A stretch of 64,000 bases of DNA from Polynucleobacter rarus. Its GTDB lineage: Bacteria > Pseudomonadota > Gammaproteobacteria > Burkholderiales > Burkholderiaceae. The notes beneath the pieces were generated by a model that was given only the letters and a program-made list of their open reading frames with translations, was not told the DNA's origin and did not search any database. Positions 56,071-64,000 of this stretch are shown here, piece after piece. The stretch covers positions 880,820-944,819 of the forward strand of contig NZ_NTGB01000001.1 in the NCBI RefSeq assembly GCF_003072505.1. Direction: 5' to 3'. Position 1 is the stretch's first letter. Each line of letters starts with the position of its first letter. A program made the position numbers and the translations under genes.

Positions 56071-58614
56071 CTAATTATGAACACCAATTGGAAGCAGTAC
56101 AACAAAAGTACAGCCTTTATCTTTTGGTAAATAAGTTTCCGTATTGATTTCTTCAATTGCTATATCAGAATTATTCACCACATAAAGACGACCTTGATGG
56201 GATTCAATCACGGATCGACAAATGTTTAAGCCCATGCCCATTCCTTCTGCCTTAGTACTGTAAAAGGGTTCAAAAATATGGGGAATGGCGGCTGGTTGAA
56301 TTCCTAGGCCGCTATCAATAATCCTAATACGTAACATTTCATTACCTGAACTTTTATCTAAATCAACAATTAAATGCAAGGGTATTACCAGAGATCTTAG
56401 GTGAAGAGGAGTTGAACTGCGCATGGAGTCAATTCCGTTTTTCAGTAAGTTAACGATGACTTGTTCAATGAGGACTGGGTCAAGATAATAATCTGGCAAA
56501 TTGCTGGGTACTAGTGACCTAATTTCTAAGCTATATCTCTTCGCGTCAATTTCGGCTAGTTCGACAGATTGTTGAACGACATCCTCAATCCGACAAATAA
56601 TTCGTTGTGGAGCACTTCTTTTTACGAAGTTTCTAATCCTTTGAATAATGGTTCCAGCACGAAGTGCCTGTGCGGAGGCTTTTTCAAGGGCTGGTAAAAT
56701 TTCAGATTGAAAGTTTGGATCCGAATAATTTTTTACTCTGGTGATGACGCCCATACAATAGTTATTAATGGCCGCAAGTGGTTGATTTAATTCATGAGCA
56801 ATTGATGAGGCCATTTCTCCCATGGTTGTTAAACGACTAGAAAATTGAAGTTTTTCCTCCTGATTTCTCAAGTTCTCTTCAGCTAGTTTTCTTGATGAAA
56901 TGTCGGTTGTAATCAAGAGTTGAGCTAAGCCACCATCCGTCCATGGAATGTACCTTCGGCGTACTTCATACCAATTTTCATTAAGACTAGGCAATTGAAC
57001 CTCTTCAGAGTCACTTGTAATCGGCAACAGCATTGCGGATGGAATCCCCGCATAGTCATCAACACTATCGTCCTCGGTTAATATATCCGAAATGACTCCA
57101 TCTGGATTACCAATTAATTGTAGGTGTGCTGCAGAAGAGTTTCCAAACATTTCACGATATAGACCGTTGGTGAAAAGTAATTCCCCATTTTTAGGATTGA
57201 TTACGGAGATTGCAGCATCAAGACCTTCAAGCACTGTTATAAATCGTTGTTGAGAAATTGCTAACTCTTCTCGAATTCTTTGAGGTTCAGAAATATCAAT
57301 TAATGAATTAATCCAACCAGTTTGGCGATTTTTTGCATCAATCATTGGCGATACAAAATTTCTTACGGCAATTTTTTTGCCAGCTTTAGATGTAATCGTG
57401 GCTTCTATCCCTACAATCGACCCCGTTTTAGTTTTAAATGCATTATCAAGTTTGAGCATATTATTTGTTACTTCTTCCACACTTGACCAAAATGGAAAGG
57501 GAGGATATTTACCATATAATTCATCTGCGCTCCAGCCGACCATTTTGCAAAAGGCAGGGTTGACATAGTTGATCCTTCCGTCCATGTCGTGCACTCTTAA
57601 ACCTACTGGATTGGATTCCTCAATAGCTCGCCGAAAATTTGTCTCTTGAATGAGGTTCTTTTGAATATCTTGGCGTGATTTCATTTGACGCCAAATAGAC
57701 CAAAAGCTCCAAATAACATAAGCACTTAAACCAATCACCAGCCAATACAACATTTTATAGTTGATATTACTTGGAGAAGGGTAACTTTCAGCCTGCAGTG
57801 AGATATTCTCAGGGAACTTAATTAAGCGAATTTGATGGGTGGCATGGATTTTGTTAAGGTTTTTTTCAGACAAGCTAATGATTGGACGCCCATTTTCATT
57901 AATGATCGAAAATCGATGGCGACTCAAAATGTCTTTAGGGATAATTTTAGATAGGAGTGCAGGCATTGAGTATAAGACTGCAATGTGGTAATTTGTTGAA
58001 CTAAAAATGGTAGTGGGTTGTACGTACCAAAATACCAAAGATCGGTTACGATTAATTGATTGATTTGAGCTGATAGGCTCTAGATTAAATAGTTTTCCAT
58101 ACTGACCATTTCCTGATTTGAGAGCGTCTTGAAGGGTCTCTTGATAGTTTTTTATAACGTTATTTTTATGTTCTAGAGCATCTGTCCAATCGTCTCCACC
58201 ATTGAGTGGGTATTTCAGAGTTCTGACGTTATCGGTTGATATGGCTCTAATTTGTAAAATCTCGGTGTGCCGAGATAATAAATCCCCAGTTCGTTGGTAA
58301 AACTCAATCGTTGAATTTGAAATGTTGTCAGTAAAAACCTTACTGAGGATTAAAAACTCTTCTTCATTCTCATCAAAGTTTACTTGTATTCTTTGCTCCG
58401 AATAATCAATATCGCGAAATAATGTGATTTCTGCTTGTTTAGTTTCTTGATTATTCAGTGTCCACAAAATAGTGAACATCGCAACCATGAACAGCATGCT
58501 TGCAATAATAGGTGTGTAAAGATAATCTACGGATTGATTCGTGAAAATTTGCGTCGACTTAGCTGGTTTGAACCACGATGTGAATCGACGTAATGTTTTC
58601 TTTTTGAATATCAT
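56071..58614 (-). CDS. Membrane PAS-domain sensor histidine kinase
   Basis: 847 residues. A membrane helix at about 30-52 and a second at about 288-305 bracket an extracytoplasmic sensor of about 230 residues. Two PAS domains follow (NPVGLRVHDMDGRINYVNPA; VLEGLDAAISVINPKNGEL), then HisKA with H607 in SIAHELNQPLAAINNYCMG and an ATPase domain (NLLKNGIDSM, DSGLGIQP, MGMGLNICRS). The HELNQPL box is of the DctB/FixL class. The ligand is unknown. It is divergent from aceE and pairs with the downstream FixJ-type regulator. Confidence 0.9.
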   Translation of the reverse strand: MIFKKKTLRRFTSWFKPAKSTQIFTNQSVDYLYTPIIASMLFMVAMFTILWTLNNQETKQAEITLFRDIDYSEQRIQVNFDENEEEFLILSKVFTDNISNSTIEFYQRTGDLLSRHTEILQIRAISTDNVRTLKYPLNGGDDWTDALEHKNNVIKNYQETLQDALKSGNGQYGKLFNLEPISSNQSINRNRSLVFWYVQPTTIFSSTNYHIAVLYSMPALLSKIIPKDILSRHRFSIINENGRPIISLSEKNLNKIHATHQIRLIKFPENISLQAESYPSPSNINYKMLYWLVIGLSAYVIWSFWSIWRQMKSRQDIQKNLIQETNFRRAIEESNPVGLRVHDMDGRINYVNPAFCKMVGWSADELYGKYPPFPFWSSVEEVTNNMLKLDNAFKTKTGSIVGIEATITSKAGKKIAVRNFVSPMIDAKNRQTGWINSLIDISEPQRIREELAISQQRFITVLEGLDAAISVINPKNGELLFTNGLYREMFGNSSAAHLQLIGNPDGVISDILTEDDSVDDYAGIPSAMLLPITSDSEEVQLPSLNENWYEVRRRYIPWTDGGLAQLLITTDISSRKLAEENLRNQEEKLQFSSRLTTMGEMASSIAHELNQPLAAINNYCMGVITRVKNYSDPNFQSEILPALEKASAQALRAGTIIQRIRNFVKRSAPQRIICRIEDVVQQSVELAEIDAKRYSLEIRSLVPSNLPDYYLDPVLIEQVIVNLLKNGIDSMRSSTPLHLRSLVIPLHLIVDLDKSSGNEMLRIRIIDSGLGIQPAAIPHIFEPFYSTKAEGMGMGLNICRSVIESHQGRLYVVNNSDIAIEEINTETYLPKDKGCTFVVLLPIGVHN

Positions 58615-58685
58615 GTTTGATATTTTGCTCCATTAGTCATCAACAAAAAAGTTTTTTCTAATAAATCTTTAGCTAGCTATTAAAT

Positions 58686-58720
58686 TTCACAATGTAAAAT
58701 ATTAATTCGGAATGTGAAAT
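58686..58720. repeat. Direct repeat pair upstream of aceE, candidate operator
   Basis: TTCACAATGTAAAAT (58686-58700) and TTCGGAATGTGAAAT (58706-58720) match at 12 of 15 positions and are offset by exactly 20 bp, about two helical turns. The outer ends also form an inverted repeat, ATTTCACA and TGTGAAAT. It lies in the 167-bp gap between the PAS kinase and aceE (58615-58781), which is otherwise AT-rich and without genes. Confidence 0.5.
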
Positions 58721-58781
58721 AGTTCTTGTAATTTTATATGTCAAAACTTAGACTTAAACATAACTTAATATGGAGATTAAA

Positions 58782-61481
58782 ATGGCTACTATTCCAGAGC
58801 AAATGAGCGTAAATAATAATCAATCAGTTGACATTGACCCATTTGAAACCAAGGAATGGTTGGAGGCTCTGCAAGGGGTAATTCAGGCCGAGGGAACTGA
58901 GAGAGCCGCTTATTTAATTGATCAACAAATTTCTTACGCAAGAATCAACGGTGTTGATCAAGCTTTCCATGCTGAAACTCCTTACATCAACACGATTCCT
59001 GTAGAAAGACAGGCTCGAATCCCTGGCGATCAAGAGATTGAACATACCATTCGTTCTTACACGCGCTGGAATGCAATGGCAATGGTATTACGAGCCAATA
59101 AGTCCACCAACGTTGGTGGGCATATTTCCTCATTTCAATCCGCAGCAACACTTTATGACGTCGGTTACAACCATTTTTGGCATGCACCCTCCGAGCAACA
59201 TGGTGGTGATTTGATTTTTGTACAAGGTCACTCTGCACCTGGGGTTTACGCAAGAGCATTTATGTTGGGGCGTTTAACAGAAGAGCAACTCGATAATTTC
59301 CGTCAGGAAGTCGGTGGTAAAGGTATTTCTAGTTATCCGCATCCATGGTTAATGCCTGATTTCTGGCAGTTTCCAACTGTCTCAATGGGCCTAGGTCCCA
59401 TTATGGCTATTTATCAAGCTAGGTTCATGAAGTATATGGATGATCGTGGACTGGCTAAAACTACGGGCCGTAAAGTTTGGACTTTTTTAGGTGATGGTGA
59501 AACCGATGAGCCGGAATCATTAGGCGCTATTGGCATGGCTGGGCGTGAGCATTTAGACAATCTAATTTTTGTGATTAACTGTAATTTACAAAGACTTGAT
59601 GGTCCTGTCCGTGGTAACAGTAGCATTATCCAAGAATTAGAAAGAGAATTTAGAGGTTCTGGCTGGAACGTTATCAAAGTAGTTTGGGGTACTCATTGGG
59701 ATGCACTTTTTGCAAGAGATAAAAAAGGTATTTTAATGAAAAGGCTCGGCGAAATTGTTGATGGAGAGTACCAAACTCTTAAATCCAAAGACGGGGCCTA
59801 TGTTAGAGCAAAAGTTTTCAACACTCCAGAACTCGCTGCATTAGTAGCCGATTGGTCAGACGAGGATATTTGGAACTTAAACCGCGGCGGGCATGATCCA
59901 CACAAGGTATACGCGGCTTTTCACTCTGCCGCAAACCATCAAGGTCAACCTACATTAATTTTAGCTAAAACAATTAAAGGTTATGGCATGGGCAGTTCTG
60001 GTGAGGCGATGAATATTGCTCATCAACAGAAAAAAATGGGCATGGAAGATGTGAAAGCTTTCCGCGATCGTTTTAAATTGCCTGTTAAGGACGAAGATTT
60101 AGAAAACGTCCCTTATCTTAAATTTGCTGAAGGTAGTCCTGAATTAGAGTACATGCGTTCGCGTCGAATGGAGTTGGGGGGGTATTTACCGCAACGTCGT
60201 TCAAAAGCGGAGTCGATGAATGTGCCGAAATTAGAAACTTTTGCGGCGCTGTGTGAAGCAACAGTTGAAGGTCGTGAAATTTCTACTACGATGGCTTTTG
60301 TACGCATGCTAAATATGATCATCAAAGATAAAGAGATTGGACAACGCGTAGTACCAATTGTTCCTGATGAGTCAAGAACATTTGGTATGGAAGGGATGTT
60401 TCGCCAATTAGGTATTTGGAGTCATATCGGCCAGTTATATGAGCCTCAAGACCGTGATCAATTAATGTTTTATAAAGAAGATAAAACTGGCCAAATTTTG
60501 CAAGAGGGTATTAATGAGGCGGGTGCTATGTGTGATTGGATAGCCGCTGCCACTTCTTACTCCACCCACGGCGTCCCAATGTTGCCTTTTTATATTTTCT
60601 ACTCCATGTTTGGATTTCAGAGAATTGGTGATTTAGCCTGGGCTGCCGCTGATATGCGCTCTCGTGGTTTTTTACTCGGCGGAACTGCTGGTAGAACAAC
60701 TCTGAACGGTGAAGGCTTGCAACATGAAGATGGTCATAGTCATTTATGGAGTGCAACTATTCCCAACTGCGTAAGTTATGACCCAAGTTTTAGTTTTGAA
60801 CTTGCTGTTGTCATTCAAGAAGGTATGCGCAGAATGTTGACTGAGCAGGAGGATGTTTACTATTACATTACTCTCATGAATGAGAACTACGCTCATCCTG
60901 CGATGCCTAAAGGTGCTGAACAAGACATCCTTAAAGGTATGTATTATTTATCCAGTACTGGCACTCCAAAAGCTAAATTGAAAGTGCAATTATTAGGTAG
61001 TGGCACCATTTTTAGAGAGGTTATCTTTGCCTCAGAAATGCTTTTGGAAGAGTGGGGAGTTGCGGCTGATATTTGGGGTTGTCCGAGCTTTACAGAGTTA
61101 GGCAGAGATATTCAGAGAGTTGCTAGAACGAATTTATTGAACCCAACACAGCCGAGTGTCTTATCCCATGTTGAATCCTGTTTGAAGGATCATGCGGGTC
61201 CAGTAGTTGCTGCAACCGATTATATTCGTGCCTTTGCAGAACAAATTCGACCAGCGATTCAGCAAGTTGGCAAACGATATACCGTTCTTGGTACGGATGG
61301 CTTTGGGCGGTCAGATACACGTGAGAACTTAAGACATTTCTTTGAAGTAGATCGTCGGTGGATTACGGTCGCAGCTTTAAAAGCACTCGTAGATGATGGT
61401 AAGTTGGAAGCCAAAGTGGTTGCACAAGCAATTGCTAAATATGAGTTAGATCCTAGTAAACCAAATCCAATGTCCGTTTAA
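58782..61481 (+). CDS. aceE: Pyruvate dehydrogenase E1 component, homodimeric
   Basis: Thiamine-diphosphate enzyme decarboxylating pyruvate and acetylating E2 lipoyl groups. Signatures of the AceE type: GGHISSFQSAATLYDVGYNH in parts, the ThDP motif GDGETDEPESLGAI ending at INCNLQRLDGPVRGN, and GTDGFGRSDTRENLR near the C-terminus. The frame opens at an ATG at 58770, but the ATG at 58782 has GGAG six bases upstream; it gives 899 residues (E. coli 887). First gene of aceE-aceF-lpdA. Confidence 0.97.
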   Translation: MATIPEQMSVNNNQSVDIDPFETKEWLEALQGVIQAEGTERAAYLIDQQISYARINGVDQAFHAETPYINTIPVERQARIPGDQEIEHTIRSYTRWNAMAMVLRANKSTNVGGHISSFQSAATLYDVGYNHFWHAPSEQHGGDLIFVQGHSAPGVYARAFMLGRLTEEQLDNFRQEVGGKGISSYPHPWLMPDFWQFPTVSMGLGPIMAIYQARFMKYMDDRGLAKTTGRKVWTFLGDGETDEPESLGAIGMAGREHLDNLIFVINCNLQRLDGPVRGNSSIIQELEREFRGSGWNVIKVVWGTHWDALFARDKKGILMKRLGEIVDGEYQTLKSKDGAYVRAKVFNTPELAALVADWSDEDIWNLNRGGHDPHKVYAAFHSAANHQGQPTLILAKTIKGYGMGSSGEAMNIAHQQKKMGMEDVKAFRDRFKLPVKDEDLENVPYLKFAEGSPELEYMRSRRMELGGYLPQRRSKAESMNVPKLETFAALCEATVEGREISTTMAFVRMLNMIIKDKEIGQRVVPIVPDESRTFGMEGMFRQLGIWSHIGQLYEPQDRDQLMFYKEDKTGQILQEGINEAGAMCDWIAAATSYSTHGVPMLPFYIFYSMFGFQRIGDLAWAAADMRSRGFLLGGTAGRTTLNGEGLQHEDGHSHLWSATIPNCVSYDPSFSFELAVVIQEGMRRMLTEQEDVYYYITLMNENYAHPAMPKGAEQDILKGMYYLSSTGTPKAKLKVQLLGSGTIFREVIFASEMLLEEWGVAADIWGCPSFTELGRDIQRVARTNLLNPTQPSVLSHVESCLKDHAGPVVAATDYIRAFAEQIRPAIQQVGKRYTVLGTDGFGRSDTRENLRHFFEVDRRWITVAALKALVDDGKLEAKVVAQAIAKYELDPSKPNPMSV

Positions 61482-61493
61482 GGAGTGAAAGTC

Positions 61494-63122
61494 ATGACGA
61501 ATTTATTAGAAATTAAAGTACCTGACATTGGTGATTACAAGGATATTCCTGTTATCGAAATACATGTCAAGGTCGGTGATACCGTCAAGGCAGAGCAATC
61601 TATTGTTACCTTGGAGTCAGATAAAGCGACGATGGATGTGCCAAGTTCAGGAGCTGGGGTTGTTAAAGAGTTACGTGTCAAATTAGGCGACAATGTTTCT
61701 GAAGGCACTGTTGTATTAGTGTTGGAAGAGCTTGTTAGTTCTTCAACGATTGAAGCTACTCCTAAAGCTACAAACTCGGTAGCCCCAACTCCAAGTATTG
61801 CTGTATCCCCGCAAGCGACGGTAGTTTCGGTACCTGATATTGGCGACTATAAAGAAATTCCTGTCATTGAAATTCATGTGAAGGTTGGAGATGTGGTGAA
61901 AGCCGAACAATCTTTGATCACTTTGGAATCTGATAAGGCCACAATGGATGTACCTAGTTCAGCCTCAGGAGTTGTGAAAGAAGTGAAGGTGAAATTAGGT
62001 GATTTGGTTTCAGAAGGAAGTGTCGTTGTTCTTTTAGAAGCCTCCGGTTCATTGATCCCTGCAGTAACTCAGGCAATCACTACTGCGCAAAGCGCAGTTT
62101 CCTCACCGGCACCAACTGTCGCTCCAACTCCGGTCCCTCAAGTGCCAGTCAGTTCTGTGGCCCAGCAGAGTGCGACTTCAGTTACTTCAATGCCAGACGT
62201 TAGGGCGACGATAAGCCATGCCAGTCCAACTGTACGCAAGTATGCCCGTGAGTTGGGTGCCGATATCAGTCAAATTAAAGGTACTGGACCGAAAGGTAGA
62301 ATTACCCAAGAGGACGTTAGAATTTTTATTAAACAAATTCTTTCTGCGCCTAAGACAGCAGCTGCGGCCCCTGTAAGCGGCGGTAGTGGTTTGAATTTAT
62401 TGCCATGGCCAAAGGTCGACTTTAAGAAATTTGGTGAAATTGAGACTAAACCCTTATCTCGAATTCAAAAAATTTCAGCGGCAAATCTCTCTCGTAATTG
62501 GGCGATGATACCCGCGGTAACCTATCATGAAGATGCGGATATCACTCTTTTAGAAAGCTTCCGAGTTGAGACGAATAAGCTCAATGAAAAATCAGGCTTG
62601 AAAGTTACTCTGTTAGCCTTTTTAATGAAAGCCTGTGTCCAGGCACTCAAGAAATATCCGGAGTTTAATAGCTCACTTGATGGTGACGAGTTAATTCTTA
62701 AAAAATACTTTCATTTAGGTTTTGCAGCAGACACACCAAATGGTTTAGTGGTGCCAGTGATTAAAGACGTTGATAAAAAAGGTGTCATGCAAATTGCTCA
62801 GGAAACGAGCGAACTCGCGAAATTAGCAAGAGATGGTAAGTTAAAGCCAGATCAAATGCAGGGAGCTTGTTTTACTATTTCCTCGGTTGGTGGCATCGGT
62901 GGAACTTATTTTGCACCGATTATCAATGCTCCAGAAGTAGCCATTTTAGGTGTCAGTAAAGCAGCGATGAAACCTATCTGGGATGGTAAACAATTTAATC
63001 CTAAATTAATTTGCCCTCTATCACTAACCGCAGATCATCGGGTCATTGATGGAGCCCTTGCGACGCGATTTAACGCCTATATCGCTGAACTATTAAGTGA
63101 CTTCCGTCGCGTTACCTTATAA
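61494..63122 (+). CDS. aceF: Pyruvate dehydrogenase E2, dihydrolipoyl acetyltransferase with two lipoyl domains
   Basis: Core of the PDH complex, passing acetyl groups to CoA. Two lipoyl domains, nearly identical, have their lysines at K44 and K148 (both ESDKATMDVPSS). Ala/Pro-rich linkers, the peripheral subunit-binding domain (SPTVRKYARELGADISQIKG) and the catalytic domain with H515 and D519 (ADHRVIDG) follow. The ATG at 61494 with AGGAG upstream is preferred over a GTG at 61485; 542 residues. Lies 12 bp after aceE. Confidence 0.97.
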   Translation: MTNLLEIKVPDIGDYKDIPVIEIHVKVGDTVKAEQSIVTLESDKATMDVPSSGAGVVKELRVKLGDNVSEGTVVLVLEELVSSSTIEATPKATNSVAPTPSIAVSPQATVVSVPDIGDYKEIPVIEIHVKVGDVVKAEQSLITLESDKATMDVPSSASGVVKEVKVKLGDLVSEGSVVVLLEASGSLIPAVTQAITTAQSAVSSPAPTVAPTPVPQVPVSSVAQQSATSVTSMPDVRATISHASPTVRKYARELGADISQIKGTGPKGRITQEDVRIFIKQILSAPKTAAAAPVSGGSGLNLLPWPKVDFKKFGEIETKPLSRIQKISAANLSRNWAMIPAVTYHEDADITLLESFRVETNKLNEKSGLKVTLLAFLMKACVQALKKYPEFNSSLDGDELILKKYFHLGFAADTPNGLVVPVIKDVDKKGVMQIAQETSELAKLARDGKLKPDQMQGACFTISSVGGIGGTYFAPIINAPEVAILGVSKAAMKPIWDGKQFNPKLICPLSLTADHRVIDGALATRFNAYIAELLSDFRRVTL

Positions 63123-63131
63123 GGAGTGATG

Positions 63132-64000
63132 ATGGAATCATTAGCTATTAAAGTACCTGATATCGGAGATTTCTCTGAGATACCTGTGATTGAAATATTG
63201 GTCAAAGTTGGGGATGTGATTAAAAAAGAACAGCCTTTAATTGTTCTTGAGTCTGATAAAGCAACGATGGAAGTGCCGAGTGACGTGGACGGAACTGTGC
63301 TATCTATTGAAGTGAAGATGGGGGATTTAATCAGTATGGGATCAGTTGTTGCCCATGTTGAACCAACCCTTACCTCTTCTGCAGCAGCTCCTAACATTTC
63401 ACCAAATACCACGCAAAAAGAACCTGTCAAGCCGGTTGTACCGACTCCTCAAGTTACTGTTTTTACACCTCAAGCTGGAGCATACCAAGGTAGCGTTCAA
63501 CATGATTGTCAGTTGTTAGTGTTGGGTTCAGGTCCCGGTGGTTATAGTGCTGCATTTAGAGGCGCTGACCTCGGTATGAAAACAATCCTAGTCGAGCGTT
63601 ATGCTACTTTGGGTGGTGTTTGTCTGAATGTCGGTTGTATACCCTCTAAAGCCTTACTTCACACTGCGGCTGTAATGGAAGAGGTCAAGTCGATGGCTAA
63701 GCACGGTATCTCTTATGGTCAACCACAAATTGATTTAGATGCATTAAGGACGCACAAAGATGGTGTAATTGGACAGTTAACTTCTGGGCTGGCTGGAATG
63801 GCCAAAGCTCGCAAAGTACAAACGATTCGGGGCGTTGGTGTTTTTTTAGATGCTCATCATTTAGAAGTTACCCTTACTGAAGGAACCGGCTGGGACATGA
63901 CCTCTAAGAAAGAGGTCATCAAATTTGACAAAGCCATTATTGCTGCCGGTAGCCAGTCCGTAGTGTTACCGTTCTTACCTGTCGATCCCCGCATTGTAGA
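63132..64000 (+). CDS. lpdA: Lipoyl-domain-bearing dihydrolipoyl dehydrogenase E3 (3' end cut by window)
   Basis: FAD enzyme that reoxidises the lipoyl groups of the PDH complex. The 289 residues present begin with a lipoyl domain (lipoyl Lys43 in ESDKATMEVPSD), an Ala/Pro/Thr-rich linker, and then the E3 body: FAD site LLVLGSGPGGYSAAFRGADL and the redox disulfide GGVCLNVGCIPSKALL (C164, C169). Two ATGs in tandem, 63129 and 63132, follow AAGGAG. E3 with its own lipoyl domain is common in Neisseria and Burkholderiales. About 300 further residues are expected outside the window. Confidence 0.96.
   Translation, partial: MESLAIKVPDIGDFSEIPVIEILVKVGDVIKKEQPLIVLESDKATMEVPSDVDGTVLSIEVKMGDLISMGSVVAHVEPTLTSSAAAPNISPNTTQKEPVKPVVPTPQVTVFTPQAGAYQGSVQHDCQLLVLGSGPGGYSAAFRGADLGMKTILVERYATLGGVCLNVGCIPSKALLHTAAVMEEVKSMAKHGISYGQPQIDLDALRTHKDGVIGQLTSGLAGMAKARKVQTIRGVGVFLDAHHLEVTLTEGTGWDMTSKKEVIKFDKAIIAAGSQSVVLPFLPVDPRIV

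Noticed and set aside
63077-63430. 117-codon minus-strand frame
   Set aside because: Antisense to the end of aceF and the lipoyl domain of lpdA; no independent support.

Overview
The window is a continuous stretch of bacterial chromosome, densely packed with housekeeping genes and roughly 40% GC by eye. The order of the genes points to Burkholderiales (Betaproteobacteria), most likely a small-genome freshwater lineage close to Polynucleobacter. Diagnostic blocks are ndk-rlmN-ispG-hisS-yfgM-bamB-der-hfq-hflX-hflK-hflC-hisZ-purA, EI24-cinA-like-glnA-ntrB-ntrC, and folD-response regulator-PAS kinase-aceE-aceF-lpdA with an E3 that carries its own lipoyl domain. The taxonomic call is inference from gene order and protein style. 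No rRNA, tRNA, CRISPR, IS element or prophage was seen.

Layout. 1-1562 (minus): 3'-truncated rho and trxA. 1708-8164 (plus): an addB-addA pair for double-strand-break processing, followed by the SRP RNA gene on the minus strand. 8332-15615 (plus): dnaX, ybaB, recR, surE, pcm, an nlpD-like lipoprotein, a 3'-5' exonuclease and rlmD, closed by a strong hairpin shared with a convergent Bax-inhibitor-1 family gene. 16574-30747 (plus): ndk to purA, covering RNA modification, isoprenoid and histidyl-tRNA synthesis, BAM assembly, ribosome GTPases, Hfq and the HflKC membrane complex. 30843-32102 (minus): a small accessory pocket with an unrecognised protein and a lone PIN-domain protein. 32172-38745: rnr, rlmB, transaldolase, rpiA, yggX and argA. 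38800-47162 (plus): hrpA, an exported beta-propeller protein, a polysaccharide deacetylase, a sterol-desaturase-family enzyme, an EI24-family membrane protein and a CinA-like protein. 47298-51361 (plus): glnA-ntrB-ntrC. 51494-58614 (minus): xth, prlC, folD and a two-component system. 58782-64000 (plus): the pyruvate dehydrogenase operon, cut by the window end inside lpdA.

The observations most worth a second look are these. (1) NtrC has GAFANA where the sigma-54 contact loop GAFTGA should be, and no -24/-12 promoter is visible upstream of glnA although an NtrC-like dyad is. This suggests a sigma-54-independent nitrogen regulator. (2) An uninterrupted A9 run in dnaX is followed by immediate stops in both other frames, as expected of a slippage site that makes the short gamma subunit. 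(3) The conserved first strand of HflX is encoded upstream of its first ATG without any ATG, GTG or TTG start. (4) A textbook intrinsic terminator lies inside the 5' end of the ntrB reading frame. (5) Two similar 15-bp direct repeats, 20 bp apart, lie between the PAS kinase and aceE. (6) An ARN-rich leader precedes hfq. All evidence is by eye; nothing was searched or computed.
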